Below are positions 17,231 through 24,980 of a DNA stretch of 32,239 nt, piece after piece (positions within the stretch are counted from its first letter, which is position 1; the number at the start of each line of letters is the position of its first letter). The DNA is from Clostridiaceae bacterium (GTDB lineage: Bacteria; Bacillota; Clostridia; DSM-8532). The stretch covers positions 1-32,239 of the forward strand of contig JAAYTP010000016.1 in assembly GCA_012518025.1 (NCBI GenBank). The letters run 5' to 3'. Both the position numbers and the translations under genes were made by a program. The notes under the pieces were generated by a model. It was not told the origin of the DNA. It made no database searches and was given only the letters and a program-made list of their open reading frames with translations.

Positions 17231-18433
17231 CTAAACCGACTTTATACTTTCGGCTATAATCTGTCCTGCCCTTAAAAGTCTGTGCCTGCTTGACAGACTC
17301 TCTATTATTATGTTTTTTATGGAAGTGGTAATACTTAAGGCATCTGGCGTTTCCGGCATCTTCCCTGCCCTGATGGCTGTGAGAAAATCGTTCATCTCGT
17401 AGATTTGATACTTATTTATCCCCTGCTCTTCCGCCAACCGTTCCAACAGACCTACAAAGATGTCCTGTAGATCTGCTTCTTTCTTTAACCTCAGCTTGTT
17501 CCCTATTTCAGGCATTATCTTATCAGTCAGCATACATCCGGATTCGGCCTGACCTAGTCCAAAAAGCCTGCCAAGATGGTTGACCTGCTGATCGGTTAGC
17601 CGGTAGAGGGCACGAAGTATCAGTTCTTCCTTCACAGGCTTGATACAGTACTTGATGCCCTTGAGCCCCCTGATGATCCTTAAGCCGTCATAATACCCCA
17701 TTTTCAAATTACGCCTGATCAGATCCTGACTGAAATCAAAGATCTTGCCCAGATTTTCAGAAGGCAGTATGTGGGTAACCTTGACCCCGGGGTACTTAGC
17801 TTCCCTAAAAAACCCTGGTCCCAGCGTTCGGATGGCATAAATCTCCTCATACCCTTTTCGGGCGAGAAGATTGATGGGGCAGTTATCATACAGCCCTCCG
17901 TCGATATAATAATTATCCTCTATCTCCTTGAGCTTAAACCCTGGAAAGTTGGCACTGGCGATAAGGTAGTCAATCATCTTCCCTTCTGGAATATCTTCCT
18001 TATAAAGCTCCAGGGGTTTCAACCCGGTTAAGGAGATGGTGACCAGACCAAAATCCATCGGTGATTGGCGGATTTTTTCTTCATGGATAAGGCCCTGCAA
18101 GAACTGCTTCAGTTTGCTGGTATCCACACCTCTGTTTTTGATAATCCTGCTGATCCTGGCAGCAAGCTGAAGGGCGGCTTTTTTATCTAAACTACGGTTG
18201 ACAAGCCGCTGATATTCCTCATCATCTATATCAAACAACTCGGATGGGGTAAGGTTCTCCCAGGTTCTGTAACCCTCCTCGAAGGATCCCTGAACCAGAA
18301 TGGCACCGTTAAGGGCTCCTATAGAAGTACCTGTAACGCCGCCAATCTCATAGCCTTCCTCAAGAAAGGCCTTTATGACACCCATGTGGAAAGCACCCCT
18401 GGCTCCCCCACCCTCAAGTGCGAGGCCGATCAT
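17231..18433 (-). CDS. Patatin-like phospholipase
   Basis: Serine acyl hydrolase of the patatin/RssA-like group, expected to cleave acyl esters of phospholipids or other lipids with a Ser-Asp dyad. Seen: oxyanion motif GGGARG (8-13), nucleophile GTSIG (Ser37), and Asp178 in the YIDGGLYDNCP motif. The catalytic domain covers about residues 1-200; the remaining half is helical and without a recognised domain. ATG 18433 is chosen because GGTGGGAG sits 8 nt upstream and family members start directly at the beta-strand before GGGxRG; upstream TTG/ATG starts would add up to eight residues. There is no signal peptide, so it should be cytosolic or peripheral. It lies 82 nt after the YibE/F gene, probably in one operon. 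Confidence 0.9.
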   Translation of the reverse strand: MIGLALEGGGARGAFHMGVIKAFLEEGYEIGGVTGTSIGALNGAILVQGSFEEGYRTWENLTPSELFDIDDEEYQRLVNRSLDKKAALQLAARISRIIKNRGVDTSKLKQFLQGLIHEEKIRQSPMDFGLVTISLTGLKPLELYKEDIPEGKMIDYLIASANFPGFKLKEIEDNYYIDGGLYDNCPINLLARKGYEEIYAIRTLGPGFFREAKYPGVKVTHILPSENLGKIFDFSQDLIRRNLKMGYYDGLRIIRGLKGIKYCIKPVKEELILRALYRLTDQQVNHLGRLFGLGQAESGCMLTDKIMPEIGNKLRLKKEADLQDIFVGLLERLAEEQGINKYQIYEMNDFLTAIRAGKMPETPDALSITTSIKNIIIESLSSRHRLLRAGQIIAESIKSV

Positions 18434-18515
18434 AGCCATCACTCCCACCGAAAACAAAATACACGGTTTTGGATCAACCTTCTATTCTATGCATGCCGGG
18501 CAGCATAACCCGGGC

Positions 18516-19757
18516 TTAGTATCGGTAGCTTCTTCCATAAAAGCGGGGATCCTTCTTCTCATACTTTTCAATCAGCACCGAAGCCAGAGCAGTTATGGGA
18601 ATGGCAAAGATGATGCCGATACTACCGGCAATGGATCGCAGAACCTCGGATGCAATCATGTCCCAGTTTATGATATGCGTAAAGGGCGTTTCATAGGCCA
18701 TTAATAGCAGCATCAGGTGAAGAGAGCCGCCGGCATAGGCAAGAATCAAGGTGTTGGACATGGTGGCCATGGCATCCCTTCCCACATTCATACCCGCCTT
18801 GAACAGAGCTGATGTCTTGATATTCGGGCTGTTCTCCTTAATCTCGTGCATCGCCGATGCGATGGACATCCCCACGTCCATGGTAGCTCCCATGGTACCG
18901 ATAAGGATTCCGGCAAACAGCAGACCTCTGAAATCGAAGGTTATGTTCTGTGGTATATACATGAGCATCTGTGACTCATCATCCCCAAACCCGGTAAGCT
19001 TGGCCGCCGATCCCACAATCAGAGCGATGATCCCTGCGATGAGAACCCCGCCTGCAGTACCGATAATGGCGGAGAGGGTTTTCTTATTGAATCCGCTGAT
19101 GATCAGCAAGGTGACGGCAATGATCAAAATACACATCAAAACCGAGATTTTAACTGGATCCCATCCATTTAGTATGGCTGGAATCAGTATATAAATAACG
19201 GCCAGCGCAGTAAGTATCAAGGAAATGATAGCCTTTAATCCTTTGAGTCTTCCTACAGCAAGCAGGGCCAGCATAAATCCGATGACCAGGTAAAGAAGGT
19301 ATTTGTCCCTCACAATCTCTGCCACATAGGCTATTTCGATAACACCCTGCTCATTCTCCTGAAGGTAAAGAAGCACCTCGTCTCCCTTGGACAGGCGCGT
19401 ATATTCATATTTGTCGCTGAAGCCGTAGTTCAGCATATATTGTGCCTGAACTGTTTTACCGGTGTGGGCGCCGTTTAAAATGAGAACCTCCAGCATCTGA
19501 ATGCTGGTGTTGAAGTTCCCCCCAGAAAACTCGGTTTCCTCCTGGGTTTGATCCAATACCGCAATTACCCTTCCTCTGGGGTATTCAGGCTCAGCTATCT
19601 CTTCCTCCGGAAGACCGGAATCAACCTGGAATTCGTCATAGGTCTCCTGATATGTACTGTCTGGCAGGGTTTCCTCACACCTGGCAGTGGTTGCGCAAGC
19701 CATGATGAAAATGCTCACCAGCAAGAGCGTAAAGGCTGCCCTTTTCCTTGGCCTCAT
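18516..19757 (-). CDS. YibE/F-like multi-pass membrane protein
   Basis: Resembles the YibE/F family, polytopic membrane proteins of unknown function. The 413-residue protein begins with a basic stretch and hydrophobic core ending IFIMAC, which may be a lipobox (Cys21) or an ordinary signal sequence. An extracytoplasmic domain follows (about 25-150, with RGRVIAVLDQ and GKTVQAQYMLNYGF), then about seven or eight membrane helices (about 155-400) including GTMGATMDVGMSIASAMHE and GRDAMATMSNTLILAYAG, which are characteristic of the family. ATG 19757 has GGAGGG 11 nt upstream; a longer frame to 19835 lacks a ribosome site and masks the signal peptide. It is probably co-transcribed with the patatin gene. 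Confidence 0.85.
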   Translation of the reverse strand: MRPRKRAAFTLLLVSIFIMACATTARCEETLPDSTYQETYDEFQVDSGLPEEEIAEPEYPRGRVIAVLDQTQEETEFSGGNFNTSIQMLEVLILNGAHTGKTVQAQYMLNYGFSDKYEYTRLSKGDEVLLYLQENEQGVIEIAYVAEIVRDKYLLYLVIGFMLALLAVGRLKGLKAIISLILTALAVIYILIPAILNGWDPVKISVLMCILIIAVTLLIISGFNKKTLSAIIGTAGGVLIAGIIALIVGSAAKLTGFGDDESQMLMYIPQNITFDFRGLLFAGILIGTMGATMDVGMSIASAMHEIKENSPNIKTSALFKAGMNVGRDAMATMSNTLILAYAGGSLHLMLLLMAYETPFTHIINWDMIASEVLRSIAGSIGIIFAIPITALASVLIEKYEKKDPRFYGRSYRY

Positions 19758-19804
19758 GTTCAAAAAAGCCCTCCTAAAGAAAAGATGAAACAGACACGGT
19801 TGAT

Positions 19805-20056
19805 ATGTGCATAACCTGCCCGCCGAGCGTACCACAGGTTAGAAATAACTTATCATATACAATTTGGAGCGTCAACCTTGATGCCCACAGGCCTGAAAAA
19901 GTCTGGCCAGTAGAAATGGAAGTTAAGTTAGGGTGTGATGCACTTGTGAATATGGAAACAGTTGAAGGCGGACAAATCTATCGGTTTGCCGTGAAGAATG
20001 CTGAAGAAAACAACCCAGCCTTGCAGGAAGCAAAGGGCTTTGAATTGAGCCGTTAG
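19805..20056 (+). pseudogene. Orphan reading frame ending at a TAG in frame with the sigma factor
   Basis: Not recognised. The frame ends at TAG 20054-20056, and the same frame continues without interruption as DILFLYSEYAPSVYNFF into the sigma factor that follows. Its last residues (NNPALQEAKGFELSR) could be the missing first helix of that sigma factor, which would make this the 5' part of a gene broken by a nonsense mutation. Alternatively it is unrelated leader DNA that happens to be open. No convincing ribosome site or domain is visible. Confidence 0.35.
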
Positions 20057-20092
20057 GATATACTGTTCCTGTATTCGGAGTATGCCCCATCG

Positions 20093-20554
20093 GTGTACAA
20101 CTTCTTCTATTACAGCACAGGAGACAGGGATGCCTCAATGGATCTGGTCAACGACGTATTTGTCAAGGTTCTTGATAAAAGTGGGCAGTTCGATGAGCGA
20201 AAGGGTGACATCAGGACTTGGCTGTTCACTGTGGCGCGCAATACGCTGAGAGATTATTTTAAATCCAGACGCCGGGCGAGGCCGCATCTGACCATTGATG
20301 AAGCCAGAGAGGTTCCCGCAGCGGGATACGCCAACCCGGAGGAAACAGCCGCCCTCAAGGATGACATACTGGCTTTGACCAAAGCCCTGGAGGCTTTGAA
20401 CAAGCGGGAGCGCAGCCTCATATCCCTTAAATACGGCGCAGGCTTTCGCAACAAGGACATCGCAAAAATGCTGGACTTGAGGGAAAGGCATGTGGGCGTC
20501 ATCCTATGCCGTGCCCTTTCAAAACTGAGAAAGCAATTGGAAGATGGGAGATGA
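20093..20554 (+). CDS. ECF-type RNA polymerase sigma factor, probably 5'-truncated
   Basis: Sigma-70 region 2 is represented by DASMDLVNDVFVKVLDKSGQFD and WLFTVARNTLRDYFKSRRRAR; region 4 by LEALNKRERSLISLKYGAGFRNKDIAKML, a helix-turn-helix that binds the -35 element. It should direct RNA polymerase to a stress or envelope regulon and be controlled by the downstream membrane protein. The only frame start is GTG 20093 (GGAG 11 nt upstream), which removes the first helix of region 2: six codons matching that helix (LYSEYAPS region) precede the GTG, and then TAG 20054 closes the frame. Either a rare CTG start near 20063 is used or the gene is damaged. It ends within 7 nt of the anti-sigma start. 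Confidence 0.7.
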   Translation: MYNFFYYSTGDRDASMDLVNDVFVKVLDKSGQFDERKGDIRTWLFTVARNTLRDYFKSRRRARPHLTIDEAREVPAAGYANPEETAALKDDILALTKALEALNKRERSLISLKYGAGFRNKDIAKMLDLRERHVGVILCRALSKLRKQLEDGR

Positions 20555-20560
20555 TTTTTG

Positions 20561-21451
20561 ATGAATAGCATGAATCAGGATTTTTCGGAACTTGAGCAAA
20601 GGCTCGAATCCGTAGATTTCTACAGCCAACTGGCAGATAAGGACGGCATGTTCAGAGATTTTGTTAAACGGCTCGACCAGAGAGAACAGTGTTCCAAGCC
20701 CAGGGAACGTCGCCGGGTCATGCGTCCTGCCGCCATAGCGGCTATGATCGTTATGCTTACACTGATAACCTGCTTCACAGTTTTCGCTGACAGCATCGAG
20801 GGGCTGCTTATGCAATTGTTCTTCACCGGCGGCACCGCCAATAAGGTTGAACACTTAAGCGAAGAGTATGATCCCGATATTTCGTCAATAGGCATCATTC
20901 TAGGTGCGATTGAATCACCACATGCTGATGAAAACGATGAATCCAAAACGTGGGCACCGGAGTTCAGATTTGACACCCTCGATGAAGCGAAGGAAAGCTT
21001 AGCCTTTACGCCACTGGAACCCAAAGGCTTGGACAACTGGAAGCTGACGTCAATAAGAGCTTTTAGCAACGACGGCGATACTCATTCCTATGCGCTGGAA
21101 ATGGTATACGAACTTATGAGCGAGGAGATGCCATCACCTGCGATTGAAGGCAGCTGGGAGCAAAGCATCGAAAGCGGGTATATACCGCGCTATGCAGAAT
21201 TTTACGTTTACCAGCACTATATTGGGGATGACGCCGTGGTGAGAATTGATACCATCGAGGACATTCAAACAGTTAATATAAACGGAATTGAAGCTGTGCT
21301 CACAGGCCTTATCCCTTATGACATGAAAGAAGCCTATAGTCTCACATGGGTTCAGGATGGTACGAAGATCGATATCTGTCCGTCCTCATGTACCTACGAT
21401 GAGCTGATCTCATTTGCAGAGGCATTCATCAAGCCGGTGGAAGAGGATTAA
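20561..21451 (+). CDS. Membrane anti-sigma factor-like protein with DUF4367-type C-terminus
   Basis: Likely regulator of the sigma factor encoded just upstream. Layout: a charged cytosolic segment (about 1-50) that would hold the sigma factor, one membrane helix (about 57-77, AAIAAMIVMLTLITCFTVFA), and a large extracytoplasmic domain. The C-terminal part (LTWVQDGTKIDICPSS followed by TYDELISFAEAF) fits DUF4367, a module common on such regulators in Firmicutes. ATG 20561 lies 10 nt after GGGAG located inside the end of the sigma gene, so the two are translationally linked; TTG 20558 would add one residue. A decayed fragment of a paralogue lies 1.2 kb downstream (22624-22779). Confidence 0.8.
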   Translation: MNSMNQDFSELEQRLESVDFYSQLADKDGMFRDFVKRLDQREQCSKPRERRRVMRPAAIAAMIVMLTLITCFTVFADSIEGLLMQLFFTGGTANKVEHLSEEYDPDISSIGIILGAIESPHADENDESKTWAPEFRFDTLDEAKESLAFTPLEPKGLDNWKLTSIRAFSNDGDTHSYALEMVYELMSEEMPSPAIEGSWEQSIESGYIPRYAEFYVYQHYIGDDAVVRIDTIEDIQTVNINGIEAVLTGLIPYDMKEAYSLTWVQDGTKIDICPSSCTYDELISFAEAFIKPVEED

Positions 21452-21481
21452 TCGAACGGAACCCACCAGGCATCAAATTAA

Positions 21482-21548
21482 AAGCCGTTTTCCCGCTGAC
21501 CAAAGAAGCGAAGTCTTCTGCAAGGTCTGCAGAAGAGGAAAACGGCTT
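21482..21548. terminator. Nested double hairpin between convergent genes
   Basis: An outer 12-bp stem (AAGCCGTTTTCC at 21482-21493 with its exact complement at 21537-21548) encloses an inner perfect 9-bp hairpin (TCTTCTGCA at 21514-21522 with TGCAGAAGA at 21528-21536). It sits between the stops of the anti-sigma and esterase genes, so a bidirectional terminator is the simplest reading. Confidence 0.65.
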
Positions 21549-21556
21549 ATTCCATA

Positions 21557-22480
21557 TCAATTCTTATCGATGTAGAACTTAAGGTAGTCCCCTGCACATC
21601 TTCTGGCATTATCCAGGGAGTGCCCGCCGTCATATATTACAAATTCAGACGAAACACCCCGCTCCAGAAGAGCATCATTTAAGGATTGTAATGCAGATAA
21701 AAAGGGATCGTTCTCATTTCCTGCTTCGAGATAGACCTTTATGTTTACAAAACCGTTCTCCTTGGCATACTGAGCCACATCTGAAATATCCTCTGGATCA
21801 AGGTTTGGATACAGCCATTTCTCCAGCTGTTTTCCGGAAAAATCGTTGACAGGAACGGCCGCTGTATACCCGCCCACCTTGCTGAACAGATCGGGGTGGT
21901 GAAAGGCTACACGAAGGGCAATGGCTCCGCCCATGGAGAACCCTCCGATATATCTGCTGTCCGCAGATTTTACTGTATCATAATGAGAATCAATATATGA
22001 TATCAGTTCCTTCCACATGAACTGGTCCCACTTGCGCTCATCAAACTTCCCATCTTCCTCAAAATCTTCCTTTATCTCCTTTAAGGTAGCATCCATGGTC
22101 AGGGGAAATACCATGATAATGGGCTCAATTTCGCCATTTTCTATCATCTCGTCTGCCACTTCATCTATAGCAACCTCCCTGATCCACATGGATTCATTCT
22201 GAGTATGGCCATGGAGCCCATACCATACAGGATATTTTTGACCATTGCCGTAGCCCTTTGGAAGATAAACCTTGCAAGGTATCTCCCTTCCCATAATACT
22301 GCTCTTAACAGAGAGGCTGATAATTTGAGATTCGGTTAGCGGAACCGTAATACCAGCGCTCAAAAGATCCTCGTACTTATTCTTGCAGCCGCTGAGTATC
22401 AGACTGGATAATAAGACAGCAACTATCAGTGCGACGATGGAGCAATGTGCTCCTTTTTTACCCCTGTTAAAACACTTCAT
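21557..22480 (-). CDS. Lipoprotein esterase of the esterase D / feruloyl esterase-like family
   Basis: Predicted secreted, lipid-anchored serine esterase: hydrophobic segment ending in lipobox LSGC (Cys32). The alpha/beta-hydrolase fold follows with WYGLHGHTQNESMW (oxyanion loop, about 86-99), nucleophile GGFSMGG (Ser182), Asp258 in AGNENDP and His287 in DGGHSLDN. This arrangement matches the putative esterase family that includes feruloyl and acetyl xylan esterases as well as S-formylglutathione hydrolase. A role in removing side groups from plant polysaccharides would suit the xylanase in this window, but that is inference. The ribosome site is weak (GTGGGA close to the ATG). It appears monocistronic. 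Confidence 0.85.
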   Translation of the reverse strand: MKCFNRGKKGAHCSIVALIVAVLLSSLILSGCKNKYEDLLSAGITVPLTESQIISLSVKSSIMGREIPCKVYLPKGYGNGQKYPVWYGLHGHTQNESMWIREVAIDEVADEMIENGEIEPIIMVFPLTMDATLKEIKEDFEEDGKFDERKWDQFMWKELISYIDSHYDTVKSADSRYIGGFSMGGAIALRVAFHHPDLFSKVGGYTAAVPVNDFSGKQLEKWLYPNLDPEDISDVAQYAKENGFVNIKVYLEAGNENDPFLSALQSLNDALLERGVSSEFVIYDGGHSLDNARRCAGDYLKFYIDKN

Positions 22481-22576
22481 GATCCCACGGTTATGGAAGC
22501 ACTAATAAGCGGTATCCCGGTAACTTACTGCTACCCACAACCAAACCTCACCACCTGTAAGAACCATTTTGCATAA

Positions 22577-22585
22577 ATTATACCA
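22577..22585 (-). promoter_or_regulatory. Extended -10 promoter of the esterase gene
   Basis: On the minus strand TGGTATAAT is a TGn extended -10 about 100 nt upstream of the esterase ATG; no good -35 is present. Confidence 0.45.
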
Positions 22586-22623
22586 AATGATAACGGTTTG
22601 CGGAAGAAGTGAAACCTGAAACT

Positions 22624-22779
22624 GCACATACTAGTCCCGTTCCGTATGCTTCGTGAAATGTCCACATCCTGTCATGGACACAGGATGGTATAGCAACAGA
22701 TATGCGCTCATGTATCTACACCTACGATGAGCTCATCTCTTTCGCAGAGGCGCTGACCGCATCTGCTGGTGGTGAATAA
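22624..22779 (+). pseudogene. Remnant of a second DUF4367 anti-sigma-type gene
   Basis: In one frame this stretch encodes PYAS, a stop (TGA 22654-22656), then NVHILSWTQDG, and later TYDELISFAEA before a natural stop at 22777. The intact gene at 20561-21451 has PYDMKEAYSLTWVQDG and TYDELISFAEA in the same order and spacing near its C-terminus. Nucleotides around the last motif are also close to identical. Only the last 50 or so codons remain and the frame is interrupted, so this is a dead fragment of a duplicate. Confidence 0.8.
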
Positions 22780-22804
22780 ATTGCGGAGAATCAGCCCTGT
22801 GGTG

Positions 22805-23254
22805 TCAAACTCCGCATCCGCCCTCAACTGAGTCCTCTCCCTGAGAACGTGCCTTATTAGCCAGATCAGCGAGGGTAATGCTGTCCAGCACATTGTTTAT
22901 CGCATCATCAAGCTGCTTCCAAACATCAAGGGTAACACACTTGCTGCTGCGGGGACACTGATTGGGTTCATCTTCCATGCACGCCACAGGGACCAGATTG
23001 CCTTCAATCAGTCTCAGTATCATACCCACCGTGTATTCTTCCGCCGGTCGAGCCAGCTTGTACCCTCCCTGGGATCCCCGAACGCTTTTGACACACCCGC
23101 CTCGGTTTAATACTGAGATGATTTGTTCCAAATACTTGTAGGATATCTCCTGCCGTTCGGAAATCCTTCTGATGGTCACATACTGATCAGGATTGCTCAA
23201 AGCCAGGTCAAGCATCAGGCGCAATGCATAGCGACCCCTTGTTGAAATCTTCAT
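22805..23254 (-). CDS. Rrf2-family regulator with iron-sulfur-type cysteines (IscR-like)
   Basis: A 149-residue winged-HTH regulator. The DNA-binding part covers about 1-80 (STRGRYALRLMLDLA, ISERQEISYKYLEQIISVL, SVRGSQGGYKLARP). Cys92, Cys100 and Cys106 (pattern C-x7-C-x5-C) occupy the region where IscR and NsrR bind an iron-sulfur cluster, so it may sense iron-sulfur status, oxygen or nitric oxide. ATG 23254 has GAGGGGGTG close upstream; the six-codon longer frame has no better site. It is transcribed from its own promoter, downstream of cysK on the same strand. In clostridia such regulators often precede iscS-iscU, which are not present here. Confidence 0.9.
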   Translation of the reverse strand: MKISTRGRYALRLMLDLALSNPDQYVTIRRISERQEISYKYLEQIISVLNRGGCVKSVRGSQGGYKLARPAEEYTVGMILRLIEGNLVPVACMEDEPNQCPRSSKCVTLDVWKQLDDAINNVLDSITLADLANKARSQGEDSVEGGCGV

Positions 23255-23278
23255 TGGAACACACCCCCTCAATTGCCT

Positions 23279-23307
23279 ACTATAACATATGAATTATATG
23301 GATTCAA
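23279..23307 (-). promoter_or_regulatory. Promoter of the IscR-like gene
   Basis: Minus strand: -35 TTGAAT (23307-23302), 17-bp spacer, -10 TATAGT (23284-23279). The start point falls about 20 nt upstream of the ATG. Confidence 0.7.
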
Positions 23308-23342
23308 CAAGTGTTATTCAGTGTCAGCTGACATAAGCTTTT

Positions 23343-23367
23343 GAAGGCTGCGCTCTTCGCAGCCTTC
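23343..23367. terminator. Hairpin directly after cysK
   Basis: GAAGGCTGCG and CGCAGCCTTC form a perfect 10-bp stem with a 5-nt loop, beginning immediately after the cysK stop. The U-run on the cysK strand is missing, so termination may be partial and allow read-through to the Rrf2 gene. Confidence 0.6.
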
Positions 23368-23368
23368 T

Positions 23369-24301
23369 TTAATCCGAAAAGAGCGGAGTGGAAAGATACC
23401 TCTCACCGGTATCCGGCAGTATGACTACAATATTCTTTCCGACGTTTTCCGGACGCCTGGCAAGCTCTGTTGCAGCCCAAAGCGCAGCTCCGGATGATAT
23501 GCCCGCCAGCAAACCCTCAGTCCTCGCCAGCTCTCTTCCTGTGGCAAATGCATCGTCATTCTCAACGGTTAAGATCTCATCATATATCCCGGTATCCAGC
23601 ACTTGCGGCACAAAGCCAGCGCCAATTCCCTGAATCTTATGGGAACCGGGCGTCCCTTTCGAAAGCACCGGCGAACCAGCGGGCTCCACAGCAATAATCT
23701 TTATGCCCGGGTTCTTTGATTTTAAGAATCCGCCAGCCCCAGTAATAGTGCCTCCTGTACCGATGCCTGAAACAAAAATATCCACCTTGCCTTCTGTGTC
23801 ATCCCAGATTTCCGGTCCTGTGGTCGCCTTGTGTACTGCGGGATTTGCCTGGTTTATAAACTGGCCTGGTATAAATGAGTTGGGTATCTCTTTTGCGAGT
23901 TCTTCTGCCTTTGCAATGGCACCCTTCATACCCTTTGAGCCTTCTGTCAGAACTATCTCTGCGCCATAAGCCTTAAGGAGACTCCTTCGTTCAATGCTCA
24001 TGGTTTCAGGCATGGTGAGAATAATGCGGTAACCACGGGCTGCAGCAACAGATGCAAGACCAATGCCGGTGTTGCCACTGGTGGGTTCAATTATAACCGA
24101 GTCCGGCCTTAAAAGCCCCTTTTCTTCAGCATCTTCGATCATGGATTTTGCAATCCTGTCTTTTACGCTGCCAGCCGGGTTGTAGTATTCAAGTTTTGCA
24201 ATGATTGTGGCCTTCAGTCCATGCTTCTTCTCATAGTTGGTCAGTTCCAAAAGAGGAGTTTTCCCTATCAGATCTGTCAGGCTCTTATAGATTCTTGCCA
24301 T
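23369..24301 (-). CDS. cysK: Cysteine synthase A (O-acetylserine sulfhydrylase)
   Basis: PLP enzyme that makes cysteine from O-acetylserine and sulfide in the cytosol. Seen: PLP lysine in NPAGSVKDR (Lys47), PTSGNTG substrate loop (73-79), glycine-rich phosphate loop GTGGTITG (about 175-185), and GISSGA near the C-terminus. The 310-residue length is typical of CysK rather than of cystathionine beta-synthase, which is longer. The ATG is preceded by AAGGAGG with good spacing. It is divergent from the CymR-like Rrf2 gene, with a canonical promoter and a TTACATAG element near the predicted start point, suggesting control by an Rrf2 regulator according to cysteine or sulfide supply. Confidence 0.95.
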   Translation of the reverse strand: MARIYKSLTDLIGKTPLLELTNYEKKHGLKATIIAKLEYYNPAGSVKDRIAKSMIEDAEEKGLLRPDSVIIEPTSGNTGIGLASVAAARGYRIILTMPETMSIERRSLLKAYGAEIVLTEGSKGMKGAIAKAEELAKEIPNSFIPGQFINQANPAVHKATTGPEIWDDTEGKVDIFVSGIGTGGTITGAGGFLKSKNPGIKIIAVEPAGSPVLSKGTPGSHKIQGIGAGFVPQVLDTGIYDEILTVENDDAFATGRELARTEGLLAGISSGAALWAATELARRPENVGKNIVVILPDTGERYLSTPLFSD

Positions 24302-24357
24302 AGTATAACCTCCTTAAGACTTATCTTATATTTCATATATGTTTACTATGTAATGCC

Positions 24358-24386
24358 ATTATAATCCTGCCACTGGATTGTGTCAA
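24358..24386 (-). promoter_or_regulatory. Consensus promoter of cysK
   Basis: Minus strand: TTGACA (24386-24381), 17-bp spacer, TATAAT (24363-24358), a full consensus match. TTACATAG (24353-24346) overlaps the predicted start point, where a repressor would act. Confidence 0.9.
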
Positions 24387-24433
24387 TAGACAAAAGAAAA
24401 TATTATATACTTTTTACATAGGAATAATGGGTA

Positions 24434-24462
24434 TTGACAGTCAGCCCATTCTTACATATTAT
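24434..24462 (+). promoter_or_regulatory. Promoter of the CymR-like regulator operon
   Basis: TTGACA (24434-24439), 17-bp spacer, TATTAT (24457-24462). TTACATAG (24414-24421) lies 12 bp upstream of the -35, in inverted orientation to the copy at the cysK promoter. Confidence 0.85.
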
Positions 24463-24517
24463 TTATATATTAAAAGTATGGATTGTTTTGACTGTTGAGA
24501 AAGGAACGGTTTAATCT

Positions 24518-24964
24518 ATGAGAATATCGGCTAAGGGGCGCTATGGGCTTGCGGCAGCCATCAGTATGGCCGAAAACTATAATAGCGGCGAATACATTAC
24601 CGTGATCAGCATCTCTGAAAGGCTTGGCATATCCAAGATCTATCTGGAGCAGGTCTTCTCTCTTTTGAAAAGAGGAGGAATTGTTACCTCAATAAAGGGG
24701 GCTCAGGGCGGTTATCAGCTTGCTCGCCACCCACGGCAGATAACTGTTTTGGATGTTCTGTCGGCTGTTGAGCTTTCTCTTTTTGAGCAGGCAGAAGAAA
24801 CAGTAAAGTCCAAAGCCCCCGAGATCGAATCTGCCATGCGGGTATCTGTTTTTGATGAGATTGATGGTGCAGTTAAAAGCACTTTGGAGAATATAACCTT
24901 GTCTGATCTGGTAAATGAGGCTGAAAAACATAAAACCAATCAGAGCTTTATGTTTTTTATATAG
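24518..24964 (+). CDS. Rrf2-family regulator lacking cysteines (CymR-like)
   Basis: A 148-residue winged-HTH protein (SAKGRYGLAAAISMAE, ISERLGISKIYLEQVFSLL, SIKGAQGGYQLARHP) in the Rrf2 family. It has no cysteine, so unlike its neighbour at 22805 it cannot hold an iron-sulfur cluster; this is the pattern of CymR, the cysteine-metabolism repressor of Firmicutes, which signals through a complex with CysK. Lying divergent to cysK and first in an operon with a cystathionine enzyme and a C-S lyase strongly supports that role. AAGGAA 11 nt upstream is the ribosome site. It ends 16 nt before the next gene. Confidence 0.9.
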   Translation: MRISAKGRYGLAAAISMAENYNSGEYITVISISERLGISKIYLEQVFSLLKRGGIVTSIKGAQGGYQLARHPRQITVLDVLSAVELSLFEQAEETVKSKAPEIESAMRVSVFDEIDGAVKSTLENITLSDLVNEAEKHKTNQSFMFFI

Positions 24965-24980
24965 AAGAGGGTGGAGATTT

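Noticed and set aside
24302-24517. Possible T-box or SAM riboswitch at the sulfur genes
   Set aside because: The predicted leaders are only about 50 nt long and contain no T-box motif or terminator/antiterminator pair; control by a DNA-binding regulator fits better.
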